The notes under the pieces are model-generated. The model was not told the origin of the DNA, did not search any database, and worked only from the letters and a program-made list of their open reading frames with translations. A DNA stretch of 64,000 nt from Bog-756 sp050011635 (lineage in GTDB: Bacteria > Actinomycetota > Acidimicrobiia > Acidimicrobiales > RAAP-2), in contig JBEKIU010000002.1 of the NCBI GenBank assembly GCA_050011635.1, positions 6,251 to 70,250 on the forward strand. Reading direction: 5' to 3'. This document shows, piece by piece, positions 7,435 to 15,473 of this stretch. The translations under genes and the position numbers were made by a program. How positions within the stretch are numbered: the stretch's first letter is position 1; each line of letters starts with the position of its first letter.

Positions 7435-9071
7435 GCCAGCACGTGCACTTCGCCGGCATCTCCGTCAACGCGTACCTGCGTCCCGTCCGGGATGAGGCCG
7501 GTCGCTTCCCGCGTCCCGACGACGCCGGGGATCCCGTACTCGCGGGCGACGATCGCGGAGTGGGAGAGCAACCCTCCGTTGTCGGTGACGATGGCCCCGA
7601 GGAGAGGCAGGAGGATGTTGAACGCCTCCGAGGTCGCTTCGGTCACGAGAACGTCTCCCTGCACGATCCGACCGAATTCAGAGGGGCCCGACACGCGGCG
7701 CGCCGGTCCTTCGTAGACCCCCTGGCTCGCGGCCAGGCCGCGCAGGAGATGCTCTTCGTGCGGCGTCTCGGAGCTCCCGAACACCTCGCCCATGGCGATG
7801 CCGGTCGCACGCATCAATCGTGCCACCGCGGGTGGCAGGCCGGACGGGTCTGGTGGAGGAGGTGGCGGTGTTCCGATGAAGGGGGGCGCATCTTTGGCGG
7901 TGTGGGTGGCCCGGTAGTCGAACCGCGCCGCGAGCTCGTCGCCGGAGGGACCGCCCGAACCGGAGAGCAGCGAGCACATTTCATCCAGGCCGGCGTCGAC
8001 CAGGTGCTCGGGTTCATTGATCCGACCCCTGTCGGCCAGGCGACGACCGGCAGCCAGGACCGCGCGCCGCATCAGACCCGAGGCCCAGATGTCGCTGTAG
8101 ATCCCGCGCTCGTCGCGAAGTCGGTAGGTGAGCCGGGCCTCCCCCAGCAGCTCGTCGAACTCGTCGCGGTGCTGTTCGGGGACCTTCTGGCGGATGTCGG
8201 CTGTCCGTTCCTCGACGTCGGAGGCCTTTCCATCTCTCCCCGACACGGCAATCCGGATGGCCCGGACCAGCGCGTCGGGCAACTCGAGAGCAGCGGGCTC
8301 GGAGATGTCGAATCCGTCGAGCGGTCGGTACCCGACGAAGTCGAGGTAGCCGGTCACGGCTGCTCCCTGTTCTCCTCCGAGGGAGCGCAGCGCATCGAGC
8401 ACCTGGCCGGGTTCGTCACCCGACTCGAGGAGCTCGAGCGCAGCGGGGTCATCACCGATGGCGGCGATCAGCCGCTCGAGCTCGGCAGACCCGCCTGCGG
8501 ACACGGCAGCCGAACCGCGCATGAGCCCGAGCAGCTCGGCCGGCTGGAGCCCGGTCCAGTCCCCGACGTGCACGAGGAAGTCCCCCGTCGGGATCATCGC
8601 CCCGGCCGTGAACCGCATGTGCTGGGCCATCATCGCCGCATGGTGGTCGCGGCACTTCGTGAGATAGGTAATCAATTCCTCATCGGAGAGTGCGTCAGGA
8701 TCAACCGCCTGGATGGCCCGGTGCTCCGCGATCGAAGCCGGCTTGATCGTCTCGTCCCACTCGCGCAGCTGCTCCCGCCAGAGCCTCTTCTGGACGACCT
8801 CCTCGGCGCGTTGGAAGCGTTGAGGGATCTCTTCCTCCGGTGCCAGCCTCATGGAGCTGTAGGCGAAGCCGTTGGGGTACGCCATCTCCATCCCGTCCAA
8901 GAGCAGCCCGTAGTAGCGGGCGAAGTCGTTGGTGCCCCGCTTGATGGCTTCGGGATGGGTCTGCGCCCAGTAACGAGTCGCCGGTCGCGGGAAGTGCACC
9001 GCATCCAGTGCCCAGAACCCGGGGCCGGGTGGATCAAATCGGAGCTCCGCGGTTGCACCCGAATCTGTCAT
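7431..9071 (-). CDS. PEP-utilising (phosphohistidine) subunit, phenylphosphate-synthase-alpha-like
   Basis: Protein of 546 aa lacking an ATP-grasp domain. The C-terminus is the PEP-utiliser mobile domain: GDVLVTEATSEAFN, then TDNGGLLSHSAIVAREYGIP containing the phosphorylatable His, and GTQVRVDGDAGEVHVL. The preceding 430 residues are a helical substrate-binding region like the central part of PEP synthase or the alpha subunit of phenylphosphate synthase. A Pro-rich linker (GTPPPPPPDPSG) precedes the mobile domain. The ATG at 9071 has a strong GAGGGAGGA ribosome site. Coupled to the ATP-grasp gene downstream. Probably phosphorylates a phenol or alcohol using ATP; the substrate is inferred only. 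Confidence 0.75.
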   Translation of the reverse strand: MTDSGATAELRFDPPGPGFWALDAVHFPRPATRYWAQTHPEAIKRGTNDFARYYGLLLDGMEMAYPNGFAYSSMRLAPEEEIPQRFQRAEEVVQKRLWREQLREWDETIKPASIAEHRAIQAVDPDALSDEELITYLTKCRDHHAAMMAQHMRFTAGAMIPTGDFLVHVGDWTGLQPAELLGLMRGSAAVSAGGSAELERLIAAIGDDPAALELLESGDEPGQVLDALRSLGGEQGAAVTGYLDFVGYRPLDGFDISEPAALELPDALVRAIRIAVSGRDGKASDVEERTADIRQKVPEQHRDEFDELLGEARLTYRLRDERGIYSDIWASGLMRRAVLAAGRRLADRGRINEPEHLVDAGLDEMCSLLSGSGGPSGDELAARFDYRATHTAKDAPPFIGTPPPPPPDPSGLPPAVARLMRATGIAMGEVFGSSETPHEEHLLRGLAASQGVYEGPARRVSGPSEFGRIVQGDVLVTEATSEAFNILLPLLGAIVTDNGGLLSHSAIVAREYGIPGVVGTREATGLIPDGTQVRVDGDAGEVHVLA

Positions 9072-9128
9072 CGACGATCCTCCCTCTGTTCGAGCCCGGA
9101 TCTCGAGGCACCCCATCGGAGCTCGAGC

Positions 9129-9157
9129 ATCGTTCTGGCTCCTCAGGGCAGAACGAT
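9129..9157. promoter_or_regulatory. 29-bp perfect inverted repeat upstream of the split PEP-synthase pair
   Basis: Arms ATCGTTCTG (9129-9137) and CAGAACGAT (9149-9157) around an 11-nt centre, 57 bp upstream of the ATG at 9071 and within the 190-bp gap after the amidohydrolase gene. The arms share the GTTCT/AGAAC half-site seen at 2384 and 11402. Operator-like, although a weak terminator for the amidohydrolase transcript is possible. Confidence 0.4.
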
Positions 9158-9261
9158 AAGAGGAGGGCCGCGCTCCGGTCAATCGGTTGGTCCATCGAAG
9201 CACCGGATCCCGACGGCAATAGTGTGCCCGGGCGTGACCCACCGGAGGGCCCCGAAGAGCG

Positions 9262-10428
9262 TTACAGGTGGTACAGGCGGGCGGCGTTTTCGCCGAGGAT
9301 CTTCCGCTGGGCCGTCGTGCTGAGCTCTCGCATGTTCTCCTCGGCGGTCTTGAGCGGGTCCGGGTAGAGGCACGTCGGATGCGGATAGTCCGTTTCGAAC
9401 ATGATGTTGTCCTCGCCCACGGCCGCAACCATCGAGGGCAGGTTGGTCCGTTCGAACCATGTCGTGGCGTAGATCTGCCTGCGGAAGTACTCGGTCGGCG
9501 TCAACGACAGCCTGGTCCGTGCCAGAGGTGCGTTCTCGGTGATCTCGTAGTCGAGGGCTTCCAGGATGAACGGGATCCACCCGGCGCCACTCTCGACGGA
9601 GACGATCTTGAGCTCGGGGAAGCGCTCGAGCAGGCCGGAGCAGATGATGTTCACGACCACCCGGGCGTTCCCGATGAACAGGAGCGTCCCCCCGATGGCC
9701 AACTTGGTGTCGTCGTCGTGAGACGGCCATGGGTAGGTGCCGAAGTAATTCATCGTGGTCAGGCTGGCGCCAATGTGGAAGTGGACCGGGAGCTCCAGCT
9801 CACTGCATGCATCCCAGAGCGGGTCCCACTCCGGGCTGGCCAGATCCGGGGCTCCGAGGTCCTGGGTGTCCGACGTCAGGTTGATCCCGCGGAGGCCGAG
9901 GCTCTTGGCCCGACGGGCCTCACGGACGCTGGCCTCGATATCCCAGGCCGGCAGGATGGCCATGGGGAGGAGCCGGTTGCCCGATCCCTCCTGGAGCTCG
10001 GCGTTGAAGTCGTTGAAGATCTCGGTGCACCGGGTTCGCAGGTCGACATCCTCCACCACGTCGGCCAGCTTCTGCCCGCCGAGGCCGACCACCCCCGGGA
10101 AGATGATCTGGGCGTGGATGCCGACCTCGTCCAGGAGCGCGAGCCTGGCCACCGGGTCGTAGGCGCCGGGGTGGGCCTGTTCGATCCCCCATTCATAGAG
10201 GCCTTCGAAGGACCGGCCCTTGTTGCCGTCCCGGTCGATGACGCCGCCGGCCCCGGCCCGCCCCAGCAGCTCGCCCTCGATCACCCACGAGGGGCTGCCG
10301 TCGACGGTGGCGACGTGGGGAACCCGGTCCCTCAACGAGGCCGGTGCCCGACTGGTCCACAGGTCGTGTGGTTCGGTCAGGTGGGTGTCGGCGTCGACGA
10401 CTCTGACTTGGTCGAGCGGGAGAGCCAT
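9262..10428 (-). CDS. Amidohydrolase family protein (ACMSD-like)
   Basis: TIM-barrel metal-dependent hydrolase or decarboxylase of the ACMSD/amidohydrolase-2 type (388 aa). Seen: N-terminal VVDADTHLTEP, HFHIGAS in mid-chain, CSGLLERFPELKIVSVESGA, and C-terminal MFETDYPHPTCLYPDP with the conserved Asp. Family members decarboxylate aromatic acids (for example gamma-resorcylate) or act on related substrates. The ATG at 10428 follows an AGGAG ribosome site. It is upstream of and co-directional with the phenylphosphate-synthase-like pair, which supports a role in aromatic breakdown; the reaction is inferred. Confidence 0.82.
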   Translation of the reverse strand: MALPLDQVRVVDADTHLTEPHDLWTSRAPASLRDRVPHVATVDGSPSWVIEGELLGRAGAGGVIDRDGNKGRSFEGLYEWGIEQAHPGAYDPVARLALLDEVGIHAQIIFPGVVGLGGQKLADVVEDVDLRTRCTEIFNDFNAELQEGSGNRLLPMAILPAWDIEASVREARRAKSLGLRGINLTSDTQDLGAPDLASPEWDPLWDACSELELPVHFHIGASLTTMNYFGTYPWPSHDDDTKLAIGGTLLFIGNARVVVNIICSGLLERFPELKIVSVESGAGWIPFILEALDYEITENAPLARTRLSLTPTEYFRRQIYATTWFERTNLPSMVAAVGEDNIMFETDYPHPTCLYPDPLKTAEENMRELSTTAQRKILGENAARLYHL

Positions 10429-10502
10429 GCCTGCTCCTCTCTGTGCCGACAGAGAGGTTAGCCATCGAACGACCAGCGTGGAGGGTGGTGAAAGGATGGG
10501 CC

Positions 10503-11357
10503 ATGGCCACCTGCACGATCGACGGCACCGCGATCGCCTACGAGCTCATCGGGGACGGGCCGCCCTTCGTGCTCACGCCAGGCGGTCGATTCAGCAAGGA
10601 CGTCCCGGGGATTCGGGAACTGGCGCTGGAGCTGGCCGGTCGCGGGAACCAGGTGTTGATCTGGGACCGACCCAACACCGGGGCGTCCGACATCTGCTTC
10701 CGGGGGGCGTCGGAGTCGGAGATGCAGGCGGACATGCTCGGTGGTCTGCTTCGGGAGCTCGACCTGGCGCCGGCCGTGATCGTCGGTGGCTCGGGCGGGG
10801 CCCGGGTTTCCCTGTTGGCCGCCGCCCGCCACCCCGAGGTGGCGGCGAAGCTGGTCTTGCTGTGGATTTCCGGCGGGGTCTACGGGCTCATGCTCCTGGC
10901 CGTGCATTACTGCGGCGAGTCGATCCGGGCCGCGTGGAGCGAGGGCATGGGAGCGGTGGCCGCCCTCCCGGAATGGAGCGAAGTCATCGAGCGCAACGAG
11001 GGGAACCGGCAACGGTTCTACGACCTCGATCCGATCGGGTTCATCCACACTCTCGAGCGGTGGATGTTGGCCTACTGTCCGGATGGAAGCTCGACGGTTC
11101 CGGGACTTCCCGATGCAGCCTGCGCGCAGTTGGAGATTCCCACCCTCGTGTTCCGGAGTGGCAGCACCGATGCCCACCACACCCGCGAGACCTCCGAGCG
11201 GGTGGCCGCCCTCCTGCCGAACGCCCGACTCGTCGCTCCGCCGTGGGGCGACAATGAATGGAACGAACGGAGCGAGGCCGTCAGGAAGGGCACCGGTCAG
11301 CTCTTCGAGCGCTGGCCGCTGCTCGTGCCTCAGCTCATGGAGTTCGTCACCTCCTGA
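10503..11357 (+). CDS. Alpha/beta hydrolase
   Basis: Predicted esterase or C-C hydrolase fold protein (284 aa). Seen: oxyanion-strand region FVLTPGGRFS, VLIWDRPNTGAS, and nucleophile elbow VGGSGGAR with Ser97. Near the C-terminus the acid region reads FRSGSTDAHH. The segment where the catalytic His normally lies reads PPWGDNEWN and has no His, so the triad is not obvious. The start at 10503 follows AAAGGA. It is divergent from the amidohydrolase with a 74-bp shared promoter gap. Function unknown. Confidence 0.8.
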   Translation: MATCTIDGTAIAYELIGDGPPFVLTPGGRFSKDVPGIRELALELAGRGNQVLIWDRPNTGASDICFRGASESEMQADMLGGLLRELDLAPAVIVGGSGGARVSLLAAARHPEVAAKLVLLWISGGVYGLMLLAVHYCGESIRAAWSEGMGAVAALPEWSEVIERNEGNRQRFYDLDPIGFIHTLERWMLAYCPDGSSTVPGLPDAACAQLEIPTLVFRSGSTDAHHTRETSERVAALLPNARLVAPPWGDNEWNERSEAVRKGTGQLFERWPLLVPQLMEFVTS

Positions 11358-11646
11358 CAGCTGCCTGCGCCGCTCCACCGGCCGACCTTCATCAACCAAA
11401 CAGAACATCGTTCTTGTAACTCAAATGGAAGGATCTGTCCTGGAAGAATCACGTTGCGCAGCCACCCGTCACGCGATTACGGTAGGAACCGCCGATCCCG
11501 TTGAGCGTGGCGTGCACCTGTGCGCCCCGTCTCCGGGCCCGGCGCCCTCGGTACTTCCCCCCCTGTTCGAGGGCGCCCGTCCCCCGGCCCGACCGGACCG
11601 TCCCTGGAAGCCGTCGACCGAGTGCCGGTCGCACCAGGGACCGCCT
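11358..11646. other. Non-coding gap between convergent genes, with an AGAAC-N3-GTTCT palindrome
   Basis: No credible gene in this 289-bp convergent gap. It contains one perfect palindrome, AGAACATCGTTCT at 11402-11414, matching the element upstream of the KOR operon. No flanking gene starts here, so the site may be a relic of a lost promoter or part of a transcript end. Confidence 0.45.
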
Positions 11647-12384
11647 TCAGATGTACATGCCCCCGTTGACGCCGATCAGCTGACCGGTGATGTAGCTGCC
11701 GCCGTCGGAGCACAGGAACGCGCACGCCGAGGCGATGTCCGCCGGGGTGCCGGCCCGACCGAGCGGAACCATGGGCCCGATCACGTCAACGCCGGGGAAG
11801 TCGCCGTCGGCCTCGGCCTGCCGGGCCATCGGGGTGTCGACCAGGCTGGGCGGGATCGTGTTGACGGTGATCCCGCTCCGGGCCAGTTCGACGGCCAGCG
11901 CCTTGGTGAGCCCGATGACGCCACCCTTGGACGCCGCATAGTGGGCCATGTTGGGCGCGCCGGACTGGGCGCTCGAGGAGGAGATGGTGACGATGCGTCC
12001 CCACCCGGCGCTCACCATGTCGGGGAGGGCGGCCTGGACACAGGTGAAGGTTCCGGTGAGATTGATCCCGATGATCCGGTCCCACCCGTCGTCGGTGATG
12101 TCGAGGACCGGGGTGAACGCTTCGACCCCGGCGCTGGTGACGAGGATCTCGACGGGGCCGAACTCCGACCGGAGGCGGTCGAAGCCGGCCGCCACCGATT
12201 GGCGGTCGGCCACGTCAACGTCGACAGCAAGGACCGACGCGCCTTCAGCGGTCAGCTCCCCGGCTGCGGCCTCCGCACCCTGGCGGTCGACGATGACGAC
12301 GCGGTGCCCGTCGGCCGCGAACCTGCGGGCAACGCCGAGCCCGATTCCCGACGCCCCACCGGTGACGACGGCGACGCGGCTCAT
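11647..12384 (-). CDS. Short-chain dehydrogenase/reductase
   Basis: Classical SDR (245 aa), an NAD(P)-dependent alcohol/ketone oxidoreductase. Seen: Rossmann motif TGGASGIG at 8-15, SAGVE in the NNAG position, the Ser region TISSSSAQ, active-site YAASK, and C-terminal YITGQLIGVNGGMYI. It follows the P450 with an ATGA overlap, so the two form an operon: the P450 may make a hydroxyl that the SDR oxidises. Substrate unknown. Confidence 0.9.
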   Translation of the reverse strand: MSRVAVVTGGASGIGLGVARRFAADGHRVVIVDRQGAEAAAGELTAEGASVLAVDVDVADRQSVAAGFDRLRSEFGPVEILVTSAGVEAFTPVLDITDDGWDRIIGINLTGTFTCVQAALPDMVSAGWGRIVTISSSSAQSGAPNMAHYAASKGGVIGLTKALAVELARSGITVNTIPPSLVDTPMARQAEADGDFPGVDVIGPMVPLGRAGTPADIASACAFLCSDGGSYITGQLIGVNGGMYI

Positions 12385-13667
12385 CGGCTGACCGGAACGG
12401 AGTCGAATTCGAGGTACAGCTTGGTGAGCCCACGGAGTATCCAGGTCGGCTCGTACTGGTACCGCCGATCACCGGCAGGCCCGTGGTGCTCCTCGGAGAG
12501 GCGGATGTTGCGGGTGCGGTCGAGGATCCGCTCGATGCTGACCCGTCCTTCGGCTCTGGCCAAGGGGCCGCCGGGGCAGGAGTGGGCGCCGCGTCCGAAG
12601 GCGATGTGGGACTGAGCGTTCGGGCGGTCCATCTGGAACTCGGCCGGGCACTCGAAGTGCCGCGGGTCGCGGTTTGCGGCGCCGTTGAGCAACATGACCG
12701 GCGTGCCGGCGGTGATCTCGACGCCTCCGACGGATGTCGTGCGGCGGGTGAGCCGGAAGTCGGCCTTCACGGGGCTCTCCACCCGCAGGACCTCTTCGAG
12801 GAACCCGGGAATCCGGGTGCGGTCGGTCCGCAGGACGTCCTGGAGCTCCGGGTGCTCGGCGAGATGCTTCAACGCCGCCGCCAGCAGGCGCGCGGTCGTC
12901 TCCTGCCCGGCGGCGAAGAGGAACGTGGCGGTCCGCACCACCGAGGTGACATCGGGCGTCGTACCGTCGGGGTAGGTGGCCAGGGCCAGATCGGTGAGCA
13001 CGTCCTGGCCGGGCTGACGCCGACGGTCCTCGACATACTCGGTGAAGCACTCATCCAGCCAGGCCAGCGGATTCTCGCCCGGGCTCCCGCCCTCGCCGGC
13101 ACCGACCTGGCCGGGGGACTGGCTCAGGCCGAAGCCGTCCCGGAAGCGCTGGTGGTCCTCTTCCGGCACCCCGAGCAGGTCGGCGACCACCAGCATGGCG
13201 AAGGGCTGGGTGTAGGTGCTGATGAACTCGCAGGCCCCGTCGCCCACGAACTCGTCGAGCTGCTTGTCGGCGAGGCGCCAGATGAACTCCTCGTTGTCCT
13301 TCAGTCGCTTCGGGGTGATCAGCCGCATCAACAGGGCCCGCTCCCGGGTGTGGTCGGGAGGGTCCATCGTCACCATGTGCTCGTGCATCGGTAGCTGGTC
13401 CCGGTAGCGATCGACGACGTCATTGACGTCATCGCCGTCGAGTGGGACCGGGAAGGTGGCGAACGGGCCGACGACGGAGTTGCACGATGAGAACGTCTCG
13501 ATGTTCCGGTACACCTCGAACGCCTCGTCGTAACCGGTCACCGCCACCACCCCGAGATGGGGCAGCGGGAGCACCGGGCACGCCGACCGCAGCTCCTCGA
13601 AGTAGGGATATGGATCCTCGACCAACGACTCGTCGAAGAAGAAGTCGGTCGTCTGCCAGTCGCTCAA
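12381..13667 (-). CDS. Cytochrome P450
   Basis: Soluble bacterial P450 monooxygenase (428 aa). Seen: DPPDHTRERALL (helix C region), I-helix oxygen motif FAAGQETTAR, K-helix EEVLR, and heme loop FGRGAHSCPGGPLAR with the Cys ligand at about residue 364. No ferredoxin or reductase gene is adjacent, so redox partners must be elsewhere. Divergent from a TetR with a 37-bp palindrome between them, which probably controls this P450-SDR operon. Family-level substrate (terpene, steroid, fatty acid) cannot be assigned from sequence. Confidence 0.93.
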   Translation of the reverse strand: MSDWQTTDFFFDESLVEDPYPYFEELRSACPVLPLPHLGVVAVTGYDEAFEVYRNIETFSSCNSVVGPFATFPVPLDGDDVNDVVDRYRDQLPMHEHMVTMDPPDHTRERALLMRLITPKRLKDNEEFIWRLADKQLDEFVGDGACEFISTYTQPFAMLVVADLLGVPEEDHQRFRDGFGLSQSPGQVGAGEGGSPGENPLAWLDECFTEYVEDRRRQPGQDVLTDLALATYPDGTTPDVTSVVRTATFLFAAGQETTARLLAAALKHLAEHPELQDVLRTDRTRIPGFLEEVLRVESPVKADFRLTRRTTSVGGVEITAGTPVMLLNGAANRDPRHFECPAEFQMDRPNAQSHIAFGRGAHSCPGGPLARAEGRVSIERILDRTRNIRLSEEHHGPAGDRRYQYEPTWILRGLTKLYLEFDSVPVSR

Positions 13668-13692
13668 CCCGGTCTCCCTCTCTCACCCACCG

Positions 13693-13729
13693 CTATGCAT
13701 TCGCACAGCAATGCTGAGCAATTGCATAG
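13693..13729. promoter_or_regulatory. 37-bp imperfect palindrome, probable TetR operator
   Basis: Centred on 13711 in the gap between the divergent P450 (start 13667) and TetR (start 13762). The outer arms CTATGCA/TGCATAG and inner arms CAGCA/TGCTG match; 15 of 18 positions pair across the axis. Size and location are typical of a TetR autoregulatory operator controlling both directions. An in-frame ATG inside it (13711) is rejected as the TetR start. Confidence 0.7.
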
Positions 13730-13761
13730 CACCAGTGTTGGCGGTGTGGCAAGGTTGTGGT

Positions 13762-14433
13762 GTGACGTCAGACTCCTCGCCCCGCCGCATCGGTTCGGAG
13801 GACTCGAAGACTCGGATCCGGCTGCTCGACGCAGCGGAGCTCCTGCTGCTCGAAGAGGGATACGCAGCCGTCACCTCGCGCCGGGTGGCGGCCAGGGCCG
13901 GCCTCAAGCCGCAGCTCGTGCACTACTACTTCCGCACGATGGACGATCTCTTCCTGGACGTCTTCCGACGCCGCGCCGAGGACAATGTGGCGCGCGCCGA
14001 GCGGGCAATCGCCGCCGACGGATCGCTGCGGGTGTTGTGGAATCTCAATGCCGATCCCCGCGGAGCCAGGTTCAACATCGAGTTCGTAGCCCTGGCCAAT
14101 CACCGCAAAGCGATCCGCACCGAAATTGCGCGCTACGCCGAGCGGTTCCGGGTCGCGCAGCTGGAGGCGGTGACCACGGCGCTCGGGGCCCTCGGTGTGA
14201 CAGACGACGAGCTCCCGCCGATCGTCGCCCTGCTCATGATGACGGGCCTGACCCAGGTCATGGCACTGGAGGAGGCCCTCGGGGTCACCGCCGGCCACGA
14301 CACCACGCGCTCGTTCATCGAGGGGACAATCGATCGGGTCGAATCGTCGTCTGCGGACGCCCACTCCCGGGCGTCGAAAGCAAGGGGCAGCCCGGCGGGG
14401 GGTCCGACCAAGGCTCCGAAGAGCTCAGCGTGA
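13762..14433 (+). CDS. TetR/AcrR family transcriptional regulator
   Basis: Repressor of 223 aa. Seen: TRIRLLDAAELLLLEEGYAA then VAARAGLKPQLVHYYF and RTMDDLFLDVF, a standard TetR HTH; the C-terminal half is the ligand domain. The GTG at 13762 starts just after the palindromic operator, whereas the longer ATG at 13711 would lie inside it. Probably represses itself and the divergent P450-SDR operon. The Ser/Ala/Lys-rich tail after about residue 195 looks unstructured. Confidence 0.88.
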   Translation: MTSDSSPRRIGSEDSKTRIRLLDAAELLLLEEGYAAVTSRRVAARAGLKPQLVHYYFRTMDDLFLDVFRRRAEDNVARAERAIAADGSLRVLWNLNADPRGARFNIEFVALANHRKAIRTEIARYAERFRVAQLEAVTTALGALGVTDDELPPIVALLMMTGLTQVMALEEALGVTAGHDTTRSFIEGTIDRVESSSADAHSRASKARGSPAGGPTKAPKSSA

Positions 14434-14466
14434 GGATGCTCAGCGTGAAGATGCTCAGCGTGAGCG
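14424..14466. repeat. Three tandem copies of a 15-bp unit at the TetR 3' end
   Basis: The unit CTCAGCGTGARGATG is repeated at 14424 and 14439, with a partial third copy at 14454. The first copy includes the TetR stop codon, so the array looks like slippage duplication at the gene end. No functional role is evident. Confidence 0.6.
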
Positions 14467-14483
14467 TTCGATGTGAGCAGTGG

Positions 14484-15386
14484 TCAACGGAGGGCCTCGG
14501 CCAGTGCCGCAACCTGGGCTGAGCGGAACTCCCGCGAGACTCCCGCTTTGGGTCGGACGGCGTCGAATCCGTGGAACGCCCCTGTGACCACGTCCAGTTG
14601 GCAATTGACCCCCGCTTCCCTGAGCCGATCCGCATAGGCAAGGCACTCCTCGTAGAACAGATCGAGGGTCCCGACGCCGATCCAGGCCGGCGGCAGACCG
14701 GAGAGGTCCTCGTAGCGCGCCGGCGCGGCCAGCCCGCCGATCCCGTCCGATCCCGGTCGGCATCCCGTGTAGGACTGCCAACCGAAGCGGTTGGCCTTGT
14801 TGTTCCACAACCTGAACATGCGCTCGTCGATGTCGGTTCGGTTCGCCGTCCGGTCATCGAGCATCGGATAGGACAGCAGTTGGAACGCGACTTGCAACTC
14901 GCCACGCTCATGGGCGAGCAATGCCAACGCGGCGGCGAGCCCACCACCGGCGCTGGCTCCGCCGACGGCGATCCGGTCCGGATCGGTGGACCGCTGTCGG
15001 GCCAACCAGGTCAGCGCGGCGTAGCAGTCGTGCAGCGGTACGGGGAACCTGCAGTCCGGAGCAAGCCGGTAGTCGACGGCGGCAACCACGATTCCGAGCC
15101 TCTCGGCCAGGTGCCGGCAGATCGAGTCGTCCTGAGCAGCCGAACCCAGGACGTAGCCGCCACCGTGGATCCAAAGGAGCGCTGCCCGAGGTTCCCCGAT
15201 CGACTCGGGCCGATGGACCCGCACCGAGATGGGTCCGACGCTCTCGACGTCGACATGCTTTGCCGGGATCAGTGAGGCGACTCGGGTGAGCGCCCGAATC
15301 GGCCCGAGGGTCCGCGGGCTGACCGCCCCACGGGGCAGCCACCGGGCAATCCGCCGCAGGTCGGGATGGAATTCGTTGCCGGGCAT
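14484..15386 (-). CDS. Alpha/beta hydrolase, hormone-sensitive-lipase-type esterase
   Basis: Carboxylesterase of the HSL group (300 aa). Seen: oxyanion-hole motif LLWIHGGGYVLGS, nucleophile GGASAGGG, catalytic Asp region GVGTLDLFYEE, and His region TGAFHGFDAV, so the full triad is present. It probably hydrolyses short or medium acyl esters in the cytoplasm. Convergent with the TetR upstream; it could belong with the neighbouring P450/SDR functions, but nothing links them directly. Confidence 0.88.
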   Translation of the reverse strand: MPGNEFHPDLRRIARWLPRGAVSPRTLGPIRALTRVASLIPAKHVDVESVGPISVRVHRPESIGEPRAALLWIHGGGYVLGSAAQDDSICRHLAERLGIVVAAVDYRLAPDCRFPVPLHDCYAALTWLARQRSTDPDRIAVGGASAGGGLAAALALLAHERGELQVAFQLLSYPMLDDRTANRTDIDERMFRLWNNKANRFGWQSYTGCRPGSDGIGGLAAPARYEDLSGLPPAWIGVGTLDLFYEECLAYADRLREAGVNCQLDVVTGAFHGFDAVRPKAGVSREFRSAQVAALAEALR

Positions 15387-15473
15387 CGAAGGAGACCATA
15401 CCGACCGGTCAGGCCCCGGTGTCCCGTGGGTCGAGTCGGGTGGCGACGGGATCGTGCAGAAGCAGGCGCTGGG

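Noticed and set aside
7320..9323. 667-codon plus-strand frame
   Set aside because: Antisense of the PEP-utilising subunit, which shows clear domain motifs on the other strand.
13711..13761. Longer TetR start at ATG 13711
   Set aside because: It would start inside the palindromic operator; GTG 13762 fits the homology better.
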